DNA from: Salegentibacter mishustinae
Lineage (GTDB): Bacteria; Bacteroidota; Bacteroidia; Flavobacteriales; Flavobacteriaceae
Length of the DNA stretch: 64,000 nt
Assembly: GCF_002900095.1 (NCBI RefSeq)
Contig: NZ_LLKN01000002.1
Span: 1,054,001 to 1,118,000 of the forward strand
Direction: 5' to 3'
The notes below the pieces were generated by a model. It was not told where the DNA came from. It worked only from the letters and a program-made list of their open reading frames with translations, and did no database searches. Shown here in pieces: positions 1-8,636 of this stretch (within the stretch, counting starts at the first letter, position 1; each line of letters opens with the position of its first letter). Both the position numbers and the translations under genes were made by a program.

Positions 1-54
1 CTAACCTGCTCCATTTTAATATCAGAAGCTTCACTAATTAATTTAGCTTTATAA

Positions 55-178
55 GGATTTGTGGTTACTACAAGTTCCAGAAGGATACAGACTTGTTAGC
101 TTAAATATTCTTTTTATTTGGATTTTAAAACTGTTCTTTTTTTTGCCAATAACCTTTATTTGCTAAAGCGATGTTATG
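55..178 (-). repeat. attC-like site, degenerate, most distal
   Basis: Its right arm (TTGCTAAAGCGATGTTATG) matches the end of the other attC sites, and its middle (ACTTGTTAGCTTAA) matches their ACTTGTCGGCTTAA. The left arm is poorly preserved and has no clear CAAC core. It would be the attC of the TlpA-like cassette, and more array probably lies beyond position 1. Confidence 0.5.
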
Positions 179-204
179 AGCAGTATTCAAGGCAGATCCT
201 AATT

Positions 205-801
205 TTAAAGTTTGGAAAGTTGCTTTTCTAAATCGGGATTTGAAGGTCTTTTTGCGTCAACATCTATTAAATTTCCATTTTTGTCGATTAATATAAACCG
301 TGGAATTCCACTAATTCCGAAATTCTCTTTAAATGTTTCATCTTGAAATGCAACTAATTGAATACTTGCATTTAAATTTTTATCATTTAAAAATTTCCTC
401 CAATTTGCTATTTTATCTTTCTTGTCGATAGAAATAGAAACAAAATTTACATTAGGAAATTTCTTTTGAAGTTTTTTTAAAGATGGGATTTCTTCAATGC
501 ATGGTCCGCACCAGGTGGCCCAAATATCAATGTAGGTAGTCTTACCTTTAAAATCTTTTAAAGACAATGTATCTCCTGTTTGATTTTGCAATTCAAAATA
601 AGGTGCGGGATTTCCTTTCTCTAATCTTTTTAGTGAAACATAAGTTTTATTGATTTCTTCTTTAAAAGAATTCTCCTGAACAGCTTGGGTAACAAGTTCA
701 TTTACTTCGTCAATTGGATCGTCTAAACTTAAACCAAGTCGAAGAGCATATTTAATCAACTCGTCTTTCGTTTTTCCCTTCGGAAAATCTTTATCTACTT
801 C
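205..801 (-). pseudogene. TlpA-like thiol-disulfide oxidoreductase, C-terminal half (split by IS3)
   Basis: This is the 3' half of one gene whose 5' half is at 2017-2751. If the IS3 element and one copy of its 4-bp duplication are removed, the halves join in frame into a 443-residue protein. The half carries the thioredoxin fold, with the redox motif WCGPC near residues 342-346 of the joined protein, a following cis-proline segment (GIPRF) and a KFPNVNFVSIS strand. Intact homologues are periplasmic, membrane-anchored thiol-disulfide oxidoreductases of the TlpA/ResA group. The fragment has no leader, so it cannot be exported and is probably inactive. It lies in the most distal recognisable cassette. 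Confidence 0.85.
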
Positions 802-871
802 CTTCTGTAAGCTACCCTTAAAAACGAACTGTTTAAAAGTATAATATATTTTATAACTTTAAACAGTAATT

Positions 872-1138
872 ATGAAGAAGAGTAGATATTCACCACAGCA
901 AATCGCAAAGATTTTAAAGGAGTTTGATAACGGAAAAACGGCCGCAGAAATCAGCCGTGAATATGGCATTAGTACAGCTGCATTCTACAAGTGGCGGGAA
1001 CGTTATGGCGGTATGAACGGCAAGGAGCTGAAGCGCCTGAAGGACCTTGAGGAGGAGAACCGAAGGCTGAAGCAGATGTATGCCAATCTATCCCTGGATC
1101 ATCAAATGGCCAAAGAAATCATCGAAAAAAAGCTTTAG
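872..1138 (+). CDS. IS3 transposase OrfA
   Basis: 88 residues. The N-terminal helix-turn-helix ([13 protein letters not shown]...EISREYGIS...[10 protein letters not shown]) binds the inverted repeats. A leucine-zipper-like C-terminus ([18 protein letters not shown]) follows. The gene ends just after an A7G run at 1125-1132, a typical -1 slippery site. A -1 shift there continues into the OrfB frame and makes the OrfAB transposase. Confidence 0.93.
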   Translation: MKKSRYSPQQIAKILKEFDNGKTAAEISREYGISTAAFYKWRERYGGMNGKELKRLKDLEEENRRLKQMYANLSLDHQMAKEIIEKKL

Positions 1139-1212
1139 AGCCCTGCCGTAAAAGAACCATAGCCAAAGAACTTACGCGTTACGGTATTAGCAGGGCGTGC
1201 CGTGTTTTAAAT

Positions 1213-2004
1213 ATGAGTAAAAGCGTTTTTTATTACAGGCCAATTCCAAAGGATGATACTGCTATCGAAGAGGCTCTACAACAGAAAGCTAAAGAACATA
1301 GCGAAGAAGGCTTCTGGATGGCTTACGATCGTCTAAGGAGTGAAGGCAAGCCCTGGAACCATAAACGGGTGTACAGGGTCTATAAAAAACTTGGTTTAAG
1401 TTTGAGACGAAAGGTAAAAAAGCGTTTACCTGCCAGGGTTAAAGAACCCCTGGAGGCTCCCATAGCTCCTAATCGTTGCTGGAGTATTGATTTTGTGACC
1501 GATGTCCTAGAAAACAAAAGACGCTTCCGTGGCTTAACCGTAATTGATGATTACAACCGAGAAGCATTGCATATAGAAATTGATTTTTCACTACCCAGCA
1601 AACGTGTCGTCTGGGTATTGAACCATTTGATTAATCGCAGGGGAAAACCCAAAAAAATAAGAATGGATAATGGTCCTGAATTTGTTGCTAAGATCGCTTC
1701 AGAATGGAGCCAGATGCAAGAAATCGACTTTCAGTATATTCAACCTGGGAAACCAACCCAGAATGCTTTTATAGAGAGATTCAATGGAACATATCGAAGA
1801 GGCGTTCTCAATAAGTACCTCTTTGAAGATCTAAATCAGGTAAGGGAACAAACCGAGACCTGGATGGAAGATTACAACAATGTAAGACCACATAATGCAC
1901 TGGGAAAAATGGCCCCCGTAGCATACGCAAAAACTCATTCTCCTGTCGGTACCGACAGGAGAATGAAAAATGATATTTTTGGACAATCAAGCAGTTCTAA
2001 TTAG
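1213..2004 (+). CDS. IS3 transposase OrfB (DDE integrase domain)
   Basis: 263 residues from the first ATG. The frame is open upstream to the A7G slippery run at 1125-1132, so the working product is probably an OrfAB fusion. The rve-type catalytic core shows the three acidic positions in [17 protein letters not shown] and the glutamate of [10 protein letters not shown]. Full length for the family. Confidence 0.93.
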   Translation: MSKSVFYYRPIPKDDTAIEEALQQKAKEHSEEGFWMAYDRLRSEGKPWNHKRVYRVYKKLGLSLRRKVKKRLPARVKEPLEAPIAPNRCWSIDFVTDVLENKRRFRGLTVIDDYNREALHIEIDFSLPSKRVVWVLNHLINRRGKPKKIRMDNGPEFVAKIASEWSQMQEIDFQYIQPGKPTQNAFIERFNGTYRRGVLNKYLFEDLNQVREQTETWMEDYNNVRPHNALGKMAPVAYAKTHSPVGTDRRMKNDIFGQSSSSN

Positions 2005-2016
2005 GGGAAGCTTACA

Positions 2017-2751
2017 CTTCAAAAATGCTAGCTTAAACTGCCCATTATAATTTGATAATTTTTCTTGAGCCAGCCATTCGTAGTAAGATTTGACCGTGCT
2101 TTGATAAGTAATCGAATTTTGAAAGTTTGTAGTATCCTGATATTTAAAATCTTTGACTTCAGCTAAGTAATTTTCTGATACAGCAAAATTCGGGTCTTTA
2201 GTTAGATGAGGATGGATTTTTGAGTAGAGGATAAGGTTGTTTTGATATTCATATTCTAACTCATTATTTTCTACTTCTCTAAAATCACGCGAAAGATCAG
2301 CAGTCTTTGAAAGTTGAGAATTCTTTCTCGAATTCATCTTTTGCAAAAAATCCTTTTCACTTAGTTTAAAGTCTACATTTTTTGATAATTGTTTTTCTAG
2401 AAGATAGGTGTTGATTTTTTTGGTTTCTCCCGTATATTCTACTGCATTTGGGAAACCTTTAGCATCAATCTGTATTTCGATGTGATCTTTTTTCTGAATA
2501 TACAAAGGAATAGAACTTTGACCAAGCGAAAGAACATAGTAACCATTTTGATTTAAACTAAGCGTATCTTTAAGTCTAAATGAATTGCTTAAAATCTTTT
2601 TTTCATATAGAAAATCATTTCCGGAAATAAAGATTATTTCATTTTCTGCATTGTCAACATTAATTTCTACCGTAGTAAATTCTTTATCTTTTTTACATCC
2701 GTGAAATATTGAAAAGAATATCAGGGCTATAATTTTTAATTTTGTTTTCAT
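2017..2751 (-). pseudogene. TlpA-like thiol-disulfide oxidoreductase, N-terminal half (split by IS3)
   Basis: 5' half of the split gene. It begins with a lipoprotein signal: a hydrophobic stretch followed by FHGC, with the lipid-accepting cysteine at residue 19. A beta-rich domain of the DUF4369 kind, common before TlpA domains in Bacteroidota, follows. The frame reads into IS3 and stops at 1987 after a few foreign residues. Without the catalytic half it can only make an anchored fragment. Confidence 0.85.
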
Positions 2752-2775
2752 ATACTCTTATTTGAATAAATTCGT

Positions 2776-2889
2776 ACAAGGGTTCTGGTTTCCGCCAGTT
2801 GGCCGAGTAGGGGACGCTTTCTCATCGGCGTAGTATTGGTTTTTTGGTCAAGTTAAGGTTGCTTTCTATTGGCGATTAACGGTTCTAAC
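2776..2889 (-). repeat. attC site (family A, decayed core)
   Basis: Family A palindrome: CCGCCAGTTGGCCGAGTAGGGGACGC on the left and CTATTGGCGATTAACGGTT on the right. The left core reads CAAG instead of CAAC, and the right core (GGTTCTAAC) is also altered. It serves the cassette of the gene at 2899-3525? No: by the polarity of the array it lies 3' of that minus-strand gene and is its attC. Confidence 0.7.
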
Positions 2890-2898
2890 CCACAGTTT

Positions 2899-3525
2899 TT
2901 ATTTGAAAAATTTCTCAGCATTTTCCCAAATTTGATATTTACTATGTTCGCCTAAATAGTAATAGAATTTTCCGTCTGGTTTAATTAGAATATAATTTCC
3001 ATATCTAATTGGGTAAGGGAAAAATAGCTTTTTAAGCAAATTATCTTCGTCTTCTATCCAATTTATCCTTTTTTGATGGTTGTATTCAAGATTATCACAT
3101 TCAGATGAGTGTATCCAGAATTGCTTTATATTTTCAATTTTGTGAAGATTTTTTAGGTAATCTCTATCTAAAACATTCCATCCTGATCTGGAATTTTTGG
3201 TTTCGTTCTTTTTCGGATATGCCGTTAAGTAGTTTATAACAATTTTCTGAGTTGAGTCAATTTGATTATCAGTCAATTCAGTTAAATATGATTTCAGATA
3301 TTTAAAAGTGTTTTTGTCCAGTTGGCCAAATTTCTGTCGAGTTATCAAAAGTCCGATTTGAGTAGTATCGTTTTCTAAATACAAGTCTAAATTTTTATTG
3401 TAATCTTTTGTTTTAATGAACATCTGTTTGCTTATTTTTTCCCCGCTCTCGTTATAGAAAACTATAGGTTTTTCCTGTCCAAAAGCCAAAGAAGTAAATA
3501 TGATAAATAAAAATGTTAATCTCAT
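2899..3525 (-). CDS. secreted cassette protein, unknown function
   Basis: 208 residues from the ATG at 3525, chosen because the signal peptide (MRLTFLFIIFTSLAFG) starts there; the upstream in-frame start would lie at the cassette edge. It should be exported to the periplasm or outside. The C-terminal part (PYPIRYGNYILIKPDGKFYYYLGEH) looks like a small beta domain. No family recognised. Single-gene cassette; its ends (GTTCTAACC and GGTTTTAAAC) are still roughly complementary. Confidence 0.75.
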   Translation of the reverse strand: MRLTFLFIIFTSLAFGQEKPIVFYNESGEKISKQMFIKTKDYNKNLDLYLENDTTQIGLLITRQKFGQLDKNTFKYLKSYLTELTDNQIDSTQKIVINYLTAYPKKNETKNSRSGWNVLDRDYLKNLHKIENIKQFWIHSSECDNLEYNHQKRINWIEDEDNLLKKLFFPYPIRYGNYILIKPDGKFYYYLGEHSKYQIWENAEKFFK

Positions 3526-3551
3526 AGTTAGAAGTTTAATCACAGGTTTTA

Positions 3552-3769
3552 AACGGCCTCGATTATTGCAAAAAGCGTGTAGGGAAGAGCTAGCTTGTTG
3601 GTTGAACCAGGTTTAATCCCTCCAGAGGGTTTAATTCCCCGAGGTTGCCTCGAAATTTCAAAATGTTTTTCCAACTCATACCTCTAGGGCTTGCCAGGAG
3701 GTTCTATATTTTAGACTTCTAAAATATAGAATTTTAGCTAAACCCAAGCTATTTTCCTTAACCAAGGTT
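3552..3769 (-). repeat. attC site (family B) with internal insertion
   Basis: It begins AACGGCCTCG and ends ACCAAGGTTG. Family B signature: AGCGTGTAGGGAAGAGCTA on the left, TAAAATATAGAATTTTAGC in the middle and CTATTTTCCTTAACC on the right. Compared with the family B sites at 12861 and 27100 it is about 93 bp longer because of an extra block at 3618-3710. It is the attC of the AraC-regulator cassette. Confidence 0.82.
3618..3710. repeat. 93-bp palindrome-rich insertion inside an attC site
   Basis: Absent from the otherwise collinear family B attC sites, where GTTTAAT joins directly to TTAGACTTCT. It holds short hairpins such as CCCTCCAGAGGG and CCGAGGTTGCCTCG. There is no ORF. It could be a REP/MITE-like element; no other copy was found in the window. 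Confidence 0.55.
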
Positions 3770-3779
3770 GTAGCGCGTT

Positions 3780-4697
3780 TTATACTATTGGTATACAAAA
3801 GTCAACAATAGCTTTTTTATCTGGGTGTTCATTTGGATTGTTATAATAAATTTCAAATGGATCTTTATCTGCTTTTTGATATCCATTTTCATTCATCCAT
3901 ATAAATAAGCCTGTCCAGGATTTTTCGAATTCAGTCATATTTATTTTAAAATGGCCAACTATATATTTTCCCCTTTCAATATTTTTTTCGTGAATTTGAT
4001 GGCTAGTTTCCGTAGGTTTTTCTAGTATTAGACACGCACTCATTCTAATTTTATCCGGTTCCGTTACTTTAAAGCTATCGTGATAAATCGTAACCATTTT
4101 AGAGTCCTCACTCATCAAATTCTTTGGGGTTGCCCAAAGTAAAATCTTTTGGTATGCCAGTCCTAGATTTTGAGGTCCAGTACACGATACGCAAGCAAGG
4201 TTTAAATCTGAAAATTCTTTAATTTGAATATCTGCTTTCATTATAATCCAATTTTTAATGTTGTTAATGATGCAAATATATTTTTCAATATCAGGATATG
4301 CTTGTCCAATCTTGCTTTCTAGTTGCCGAATCTTGCTAAACTTGTTAGGATTTTGAAATTGAAATTCTTTTGGACTGATGCCATAAATTTTTTTAAATGT
4401 TTTAGAAAAACTTGACATGGAGGAGAATCCGAATTTAAAAGCAGTTGTTTTTATAGTGTTTTTTCGATGTACTAGATCTAAGGCAGCTCTTTCTATTCTC
4501 TTCCTGGTCACATATTCATTTAAAGTTTCTCCGGTTACAAATTTGAATACTCTATGAAAATGATATTCAGAAAAATGTGCCCGGGCTGCTACTATTTTTA
4601 AAGATAAGTCAGCATCCAGATTTTTTTCGATGAATGAGAATACGCGACTAAGGCGATGAGTATAATCTTCTTTTAAGTCAATGTTAGTTCTTCTCAT
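3780..4697 (-). CDS. AraC-family regulator with GyrI-like effector domain
   Basis: 305 residues from the ATG at 4697; a longer TTG start would lie in the attC boundary. Residues about 15-110 hold the two helix-turn-helix units of the AraC/XylS family (SLKIVAARAHFSEYHFHRVFK and TAFKFGFSSMSSFSKTFKK). Residues about 150-305 look like a GyrI/SOUL-type effector-binding domain (IQIKEFSDLNLACVSCTGP, MNENGYQKADKDPFEIYYNNP). Such proteins usually bind small hydrophobic or cationic compounds and activate stress or efflux genes. No obvious target neighbours it; as a cassette gene it would act in trans. Confidence 0.88.
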   Translation of the reverse strand: MRRTNIDLKEDYTHRLSRVFSFIEKNLDADLSLKIVAARAHFSEYHFHRVFKFVTGETLNEYVTRKRIERAALDLVHRKNTIKTTAFKFGFSSMSSFSKTFKKIYGISPKEFQFQNPNKFSKIRQLESKIGQAYPDIEKYICIINNIKNWIIMKADIQIKEFSDLNLACVSCTGPQNLGLAYQKILLWATPKNLMSEDSKMVTIYHDSFKVTEPDKIRMSACLILEKPTETSHQIHEKNIERGKYIVGHFKINMTEFEKSWTGLFIWMNENGYQKADKDPFEIYYNNPNEHPDKKAIVDFCIPIV

Positions 4698-4712
4698 TCT
4701 GAAAATGCTGTA

Positions 4713-4838
4713 CAAGGGTCCCGGTTATCGCCAGGTAGCGGAATAGGGGACGCGGAATTATCGGCTTAGTATTGTTTTTTGGTTAAGTTAATTATTTTCT
4801 TACTAACGCTGCCGGCTATTGGTGATTAACCGTCGTTA
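4713..4838 (-). repeat. attC site (family A, decayed core)
   Basis: Family A arms (GGTTATCGCCAGGTAGCGGAAT and GGCTATTGGTGATTAACCG). The left core is CAAG where intact sites have CAAC; the right core is CGTCGTTACC. It is the attC of the 4854-5714 cassette. Confidence 0.8.
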
Positions 4839-4853
4839 CCTAAAGTAGGTTTT

Positions 4854-5714
4854 CTAATAGTATGTTATAGTTCTATAACTTATTTTGGAGAGCTTATCAT
4901 TTTGGTTAAAATATTTTCTTTCAATCCAATTACCAATAGAGTCATATTTATATTCCATTGTAAAGTTTAGAATTTTGTTTTCATCAAATCTTCCTGTAGT
5001 AATATTTATTGGATTTCCATATTGATCATAATCTTTGGTTACATAGTTAGCGTCATTATTAATTTTTGGCCATAAATTAATCTGTTTATAAACATTGGTG
5101 GTCGTAGTATCTAAATATGTATATATATGTATATGTAATTGTTAAACAAACTCTTTATCATCATAGTCTTCGTACCGAATTAATCTATTAAAATCATCAA
5201 ATTGGTATAAACGTTTTGTTTTGTAATTATTTCTTGAGACCGAGGTAATAATTTCTTTATCTGAAGTTATTTTATGTTTAGATGAAGCCATATCGCTATT
5301 CTTTAGAACTATGGAGTCATTTAAATATTTATAAGTTGTTATACTTGTATCAATAGGATCATCATAATGAATCCTTATCTTTTTTATTAAACGGTGCTCT
5401 TTGTCGTATCTATAAATCGATTTTGAACTATCTAGAGGAGATTCTTTTTTAAGATCAAAAGATGAAAGTTGTGTTCTGTAACCATCTTTATTAAAATATA
5501 ATTTTGCACCTTCCCGCATAAGGATGTTATCATCTTCTAAAACATAAGTAGAATCACTAAGGTGTTTTACTCTATATGTTTTAGTCTCTATTGTTTTCAC
5601 TTGTCCAATTAAGTTTTCTTGGAATAAATCATTTTTTATCAGATTATTTTTAATCTGACCAGAAGCGATAAAAAAATTGAAAATAAATATTGGAAGTAGA
5701 ATCTTTCTATACAT
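4854..5714 (-). pseudogene. secreted YD-repeat-like protein, broken by a stop codon
   Basis: The frame runs 287 codons but has an in-frame TAA after residue 190 (...DDKEFV). Beyond the stop the same frame continues with clear homology to the cassette gene at 33534-34400 (KINNDANYV.KDYDQYGN, then YKYDSIGNWIERKYFN) and ends at 4854. Both proteins start with a signal peptide (here MYRKILLPIFIFNFFIASGQ) and contain repeated YxYDxxxR-type segments like those of wall/Rhs-type YD proteins. A CATATA microsatellite sits just after the stop. A shortened product could still be made, but loss of function is more likely. Confidence 0.8.
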
Positions 5715-5722
5715 ATTTTTGG

Positions 5723-5847
5723 CAAAGGTTTGGATTAAAAGACGAGTAGCGGGAGTAGGGAGGCGGACTTGTCGGCTAAATAATTTTCTCTCTTGGTTTC
5801 TAAAAATACACTTTTTCTAAAAAATCTGTTATTTGAGAAACCATTGT
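5723..5847 (-). repeat. attC site (family A, decayed core)
   Basis: Begins CAAAGG (core altered) and ends AACCATTGTTTT. The internal GAGTAGCGGGAGTAGGG and GACTTGTCGGCT match family A. It is the attC of the 5859-6878 cassette, whose two ends still match over a longer stretch (GTTTTGCGTAATTTT at 5845; TAAAATTACGCACAAG before 7004). Confidence 0.75.
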
Positions 5848-5858
5848 TTTGCGTAATT

Positions 5859-6878
5859 TTACTTTTTTGAAGCTTTTGCTATACTTTTATTTAAATTTTT
5901 TATATGTTTTGATTTGATTTTATGGGATAATCCAGGGATATAATTTCTGTAAACAACTTCTCCATTTTTAGAATTCACTACCTGCAGAAATCTTTCAGTA
6001 TTCATTCTAACGTAACGAATATAATAGAGATTCTCATTATTCATTATTTTTTTACTCAATTCGGTATCGTCTATTATCTCGTATTGATAGTCATATTTTT
6101 TAAAAACATCTTCAATATTTTCTTCATCTTCTTCACTATCCTGCCCAGTCCAGGCGTTATACTTGATTGTCATATAAGAAGGAATATAAAGTTTATTTGA
6201 TGATAAACTTTTTAATTCTTTATGGTAATCACTTTCATACATCCAATAAATTTCTTCATCCTTAATAAGATTATTTACTTTTTGAAAATAATTCTTTAAA
6301 AAACCAGGTTTATAATTGAAAAAGACATCATCAATGTATAGAGAAACAAATGTCTCATCTATGCTTTTTGACATTGATGTATGAATGAAATCGTCCTTTG
6401 GGTAAATATAAATACGTGCTATTCTTTGCACATTATCTTCTATGATATCATTTCTTTTCTTCTCTCTTTTTTTAGTGGATAACTTATTCAATTTTTTAGA
6501 AATTCTGTCTCCGTCATACATCAGAAAATCAATGTAGGTATAAAGCGAAGTATATCGGCCGTTACCCATACTAGTAGTTTTTATAAATCCTCCAAGTTTT
6601 GCAATAGAGTATTTGTTATTTAGATATTTATCAATATCAAAATCACCAATATGGACGATTTGATAAGGAGTTATATCCCAAGAGTCTTCTAGTATTCTTA
6701 AATAATCATATCTGCCTAAAGTTTCTGATAGAACAAAAATTGTTTCTGTATTTTTAAATTTTTCCAAAACACCCTCATCAAATTTTCTAGACTTACCTAC
6801 GTGTGTTGGTCCTACAGAAACCTGGGCATAGCATCCAATTGAAATGGAAAATAAGAATACTAATAATCGAATTTTCAT
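5859..6878 (-). CDS. secreted cassette protein, unknown function
   Basis: 339 residues with a signal peptide (MKIRLLVFLFSISIGCYAQ). No family recognised. It is rich in charged residues and contains an acidic segment (SEEDEENIEDVF) near residue 265. The C-terminus is basic (KIKSKHIKNLNKSIAKASKK). An untranslated leader of about 120 bp lies between the start and the next attC, longer than in most cassettes. Single-gene cassette. Confidence 0.75.
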   Translation of the reverse strand: MKIRLLVFLFSISIGCYAQVSVGPTHVGKSRKFDEGVLEKFKNTETIFVLSETLGRYDYLRILEDSWDITPYQIVHIGDFDIDKYLNNKYSIAKLGGFIKTTSMGNGRYTSLYTYIDFLMYDGDRISKKLNKLSTKKREKKRNDIIEDNVQRIARIYIYPKDDFIHTSMSKSIDETFVSLYIDDVFFNYKPGFLKNYFQKVNNLIKDEEIYWMYESDYHKELKSLSSNKLYIPSYMTIKYNAWTGQDSEEDEENIEDVFKKYDYQYEIIDDTELSKKIMNNENLYYIRYVRMNTERFLQVVNSKNGEVVYRNYIPGLSHKIKSKHIKNLNKSIAKASKK

Positions 6879-7000
6879 AGTAAAAAGTTTAGTTAGTTTA
6901 GAGTCAAGTCGGATGCAGGATGTAGGGAGGATGCTTCCTAAATTAAATGTAAAACAATATAAATAAAATATTGATAACTAGTTATCTATAAAATTACGCA

Positions 7001-7117
7001 CAAGGGTTTTGCTTATGGACAAGTAGCGGGAGTAGGGGACGCGGTTTTGTCGGTGTTTATTATGGAAACTAATTTAGTTCTTTTCTACCAAACCTGCCAT
7101 TTGCGATATGTCTTGTT
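7001..7117 (-). repeat. attC site (family A variant, decayed core)
   Basis: Left arm CAAGGG..TTATGGACAAGTAGCGGGA, right arm CTGCCATTTGCGATATG then TCTTGTTGG. The left core CAAG is altered. It is the attC of the 7130-7596 cassette. Confidence 0.78.
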
Positions 7118-7129
7118 GGCAAATCGTTT

Positions 7130-7596
7130 TTATTTTTGAGCAACTAAATTTACGCCGCAATTTTTACATTCAGTATCATTTGTCAAAATTCCACTGTTGC
7201 AAGCAGGACATTTGTTAGTCACGTTTTTTATTTCTTGATTATATTGTTTTTTTAATTCGTTTAATAATTTAGCGTCATTTTCCTCAATAAAACTCAAATT
7301 ACGTTTTCCAAAAGGTTGAAACCAAGATATTAATTCAGTCCAATAAATTTTGTAATTATTCTCTTTTTGTGAAAATCCAATTATTTTATACTCTGATTTT
7401 GTAGAGATTAATTTGTCAAATGTCAATCCGCCATTATGATTAAAAATTTTTCTTTGTCATTAAGAAAATCAATGATTTCAGATGTTTTGATTTTTGGTTT
7501 AAAAAACAGCGGGTAGAGAAAATACTTTACAGTCAGAAACCAGATTGATAAAACGATAAGAATTGCAGTTATTATTAAAAATATCGAATTTTCCAT
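7130..7596 (-). pseudogene. membrane-anchored zinc-ribbon protein, frameshifted
   Basis: Two overlapping frames look like one gene. The first (7423-7596, ATG start, 57 aa) has an N-terminal membrane segment (FLIITAILIVLSIWFL). The second (7130-7426) has only a TTG start and ends in a zinc ribbon (CPACNSGILTNDTECKNCG). The frames meet in a run of A and T (around 7440-7450); one extra A there would give one protein of about 155 residues. The break could be real decay or a sequencing error. Cassette ends match (GTTGGCAAA and TTTGCCAAC). Confidence 0.65.
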
Positions 7597-7617
7597 TTAG
7601 TTTCTGAAAAAGTTTGC

Positions 7618-7742
7618 CAACGATTTTGGCTAAAGGAAGTAGCGTGTAGGGAAGAGCTAACTTGTCGGCTTAACCAGGATGAATTTAGTCTTCTAAAATA
7701 GAGAATTTAAGTAAAACTTAGCTATTTTCTTCAACCGGTGTT
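7618..7742 (-). repeat. attC site (family B)
   Basis: Begins CAACGATTTTGG and ends CAACCGGTGTT; family B interior (TAGCGTGTAGGGAAGAGCTA, CTTAGCTATTTTCTTCAACC). attC of the MazEF cassette. Confidence 0.85.
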
Positions 7743-7753
7743 GGCATTTGTAC

Positions 7754-8077
7754 TTAATCTACAAATGTTTCTTTTAGTACTTCTTTACATTTTCGAATCT
7801 CAGATTTGGTTAGACAAGCAAAGACTTTTACAATTCTTTGCTTGTCAATTGTCCTAATTTGGTCAATTGCTACCATTCCTTTTTTATTATTTGTTTTAAT
7901 CGCAATCCTGGTCGGATATTTTTTGAGATTTGTAGTCATTGGAGCAACAACGATAGTTCTCAAATATTTATTCATTTCGTTTGGTGAAATAATTACACAC
8001 GGTCTGGTTTTCTTGATTTCACTTCCAACAGTTGGATCAAGATTTACGAGAATGATAGAATACTGCTTTAATTCCAT
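7754..8077 (-). CDS. mazF: MazF/PemK-type endoribonuclease toxin
   Basis: 107 residues, full length for the family. Diagnostic N-terminus IILVNLDPTVGSEIKKTRPCVIISP (strand, GxE loop, RPxVIIS) and the ...VVAPMTTNLKKYPTRI... strand. Family members cleave mRNA at short sequences when free of antitoxin. It overlaps the upstream antitoxin gene by 10 bases, so translation is coupled. Addictive pairs like this are known to stabilise cassette arrays. Ends of the cassette match (GTTGGCATT and AATGCCAAC). Confidence 0.93.
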   Translation of the reverse strand: MELKQYSIILVNLDPTVGSEIKKTRPCVIISPNEMNKYLRTIVVAPMTTNLKKYPTRIAIKTNNKKGMVAIDQIRTIDKQRIVKVFACLTKSEIRKCKEVLKETFVD

Positions 8078-8313
8078 TCGTCGAAGTTTTCATCTTCAAA
8101 AACATCATTCATCAATGGCTCATCGTCATTATTATTAGCCATTTCCTTGAATTTTTCTTCCCAGTTTTTTCTTGGAGATTCAATAGGTCGAAGTATGATT
8201 TGTCCTTTTTCCAGAATCAGTTCTACTTTATCTTTAATGTGATACTTTTCGAGAATTGTTTTGCTCAATCTTAGTCCTCTTGAGTTTCCAATTTTAATAA
8301 TTGAAGTTTCCAT
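8068..8313 (-). CDS. mazE: MazE-like antitoxin (AbrB/SpoVT fold)
   Basis: 81 residues. The N-terminal swapped-hairpin DNA-binding domain (SIIKIGNSRGLRLSKTILEKY, then VELILEKGQIILRP) is typical of MazE. The acidic C-terminus (DDEPLMNDVFEDENFDEWN) is the usual toxin-binding tail. It is first in the pair and probably represses the palindrome directly upstream. Confidence 0.93.
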   Translation of the reverse strand: METSIIKIGNSRGLRLSKTILEKYHIKDKVELILEKGQIILRPIESPRKNWEEKFKEMANNNDDEPLMNDVFEDENFDEWN

Positions 8314-8341
8314 AACTTTATATTTTGTGAATACAAAGTTA
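8314..8341 (-). promoter_or_regulatory. mazEF promoter and operator palindrome
   Basis: Directly upstream of mazE. An inverted repeat has arms AACTTTATATT (8314-8324) and AATACAAAGTT (8330-8340), one mismatch, 5-bp spacer. The minus-strand -7 box TAACTTTG (8334-8341) fits the Bacteroidota TAnnTTTG consensus and lies within the palindrome, so binding of MazE would block it. Confidence 0.65.
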
Positions 8342-8464
8342 TTACTTTTAATTGGTTTATGAAATTAAGTTCGTGTTTTGTGAGTATTAATGCCAACGGT
8401 CTCGGTTCGTATGTTAGCTTTATCGAGGTAATTTAGCTAAAAATAGGAATTAATAATTAAACCA

Positions 8465-8600
8465 ATGGAAGGGATAATGAGGTTTCGGTAGATACATTTT
8501 ATTTAATGATATCGTGCGATAGAAATTCCACCCTTCCATTTTTCTCTCAGAACTTGAACAGTACCTGGATCCTTTTTAGAGATCGTATCAAAGACGAGCA
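8465..8600 (+). ncRNA. candidate bridge RNA of IS110-group element, copy 1
   Basis: Lies between the left end and the transposase, where IS110 bridge RNAs are encoded. A 9-bp stem (ATGGAAGGG 8465-8473, CCCTTCCAT 8531-8539) encloses an inner stem GATA/TATC (8491-8494, 8510-8513). In the loop between them, TCGGT (8485-8489) equals the left target half. GCGATA (8516-8521) is the reverse complement of the right half TATCGC. Further on, ACAGTACCT (8558-8566) equals the element's own right end (9744-9752), as a donor guide should. The role is inferred from base matches only. Confidence 0.7.
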
Positions 8601-8636
8601 AAAGTGATGGAGAATTGGGTTTATAATTAAACAATT

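Larger units (their letters stand above)
806..2016 (+). mobile_element. IS3-family insertion sequence (IS407-like)
   Basis: The element is 1211 bp with terminal inverted repeats TGTAAGCTACCC (left) and TGTAAGCTTCCCC (reverse complement of the right end). It is flanked by a perfect 4-bp target duplication, CTTC, at 802-805 and 2017-2020. It carries orfA and orfB in the usual overlapping-frame arrangement. It splits a TlpA-like gene. The intact duplication and intact reading frames suggest a recent insertion. Confidence 0.93.

Noticed and set aside
7806-8138. Plus-strand ORF of 110 codons
   Set aside because: It is antisense to mazF and mazE, which are clear family members on the other strand.
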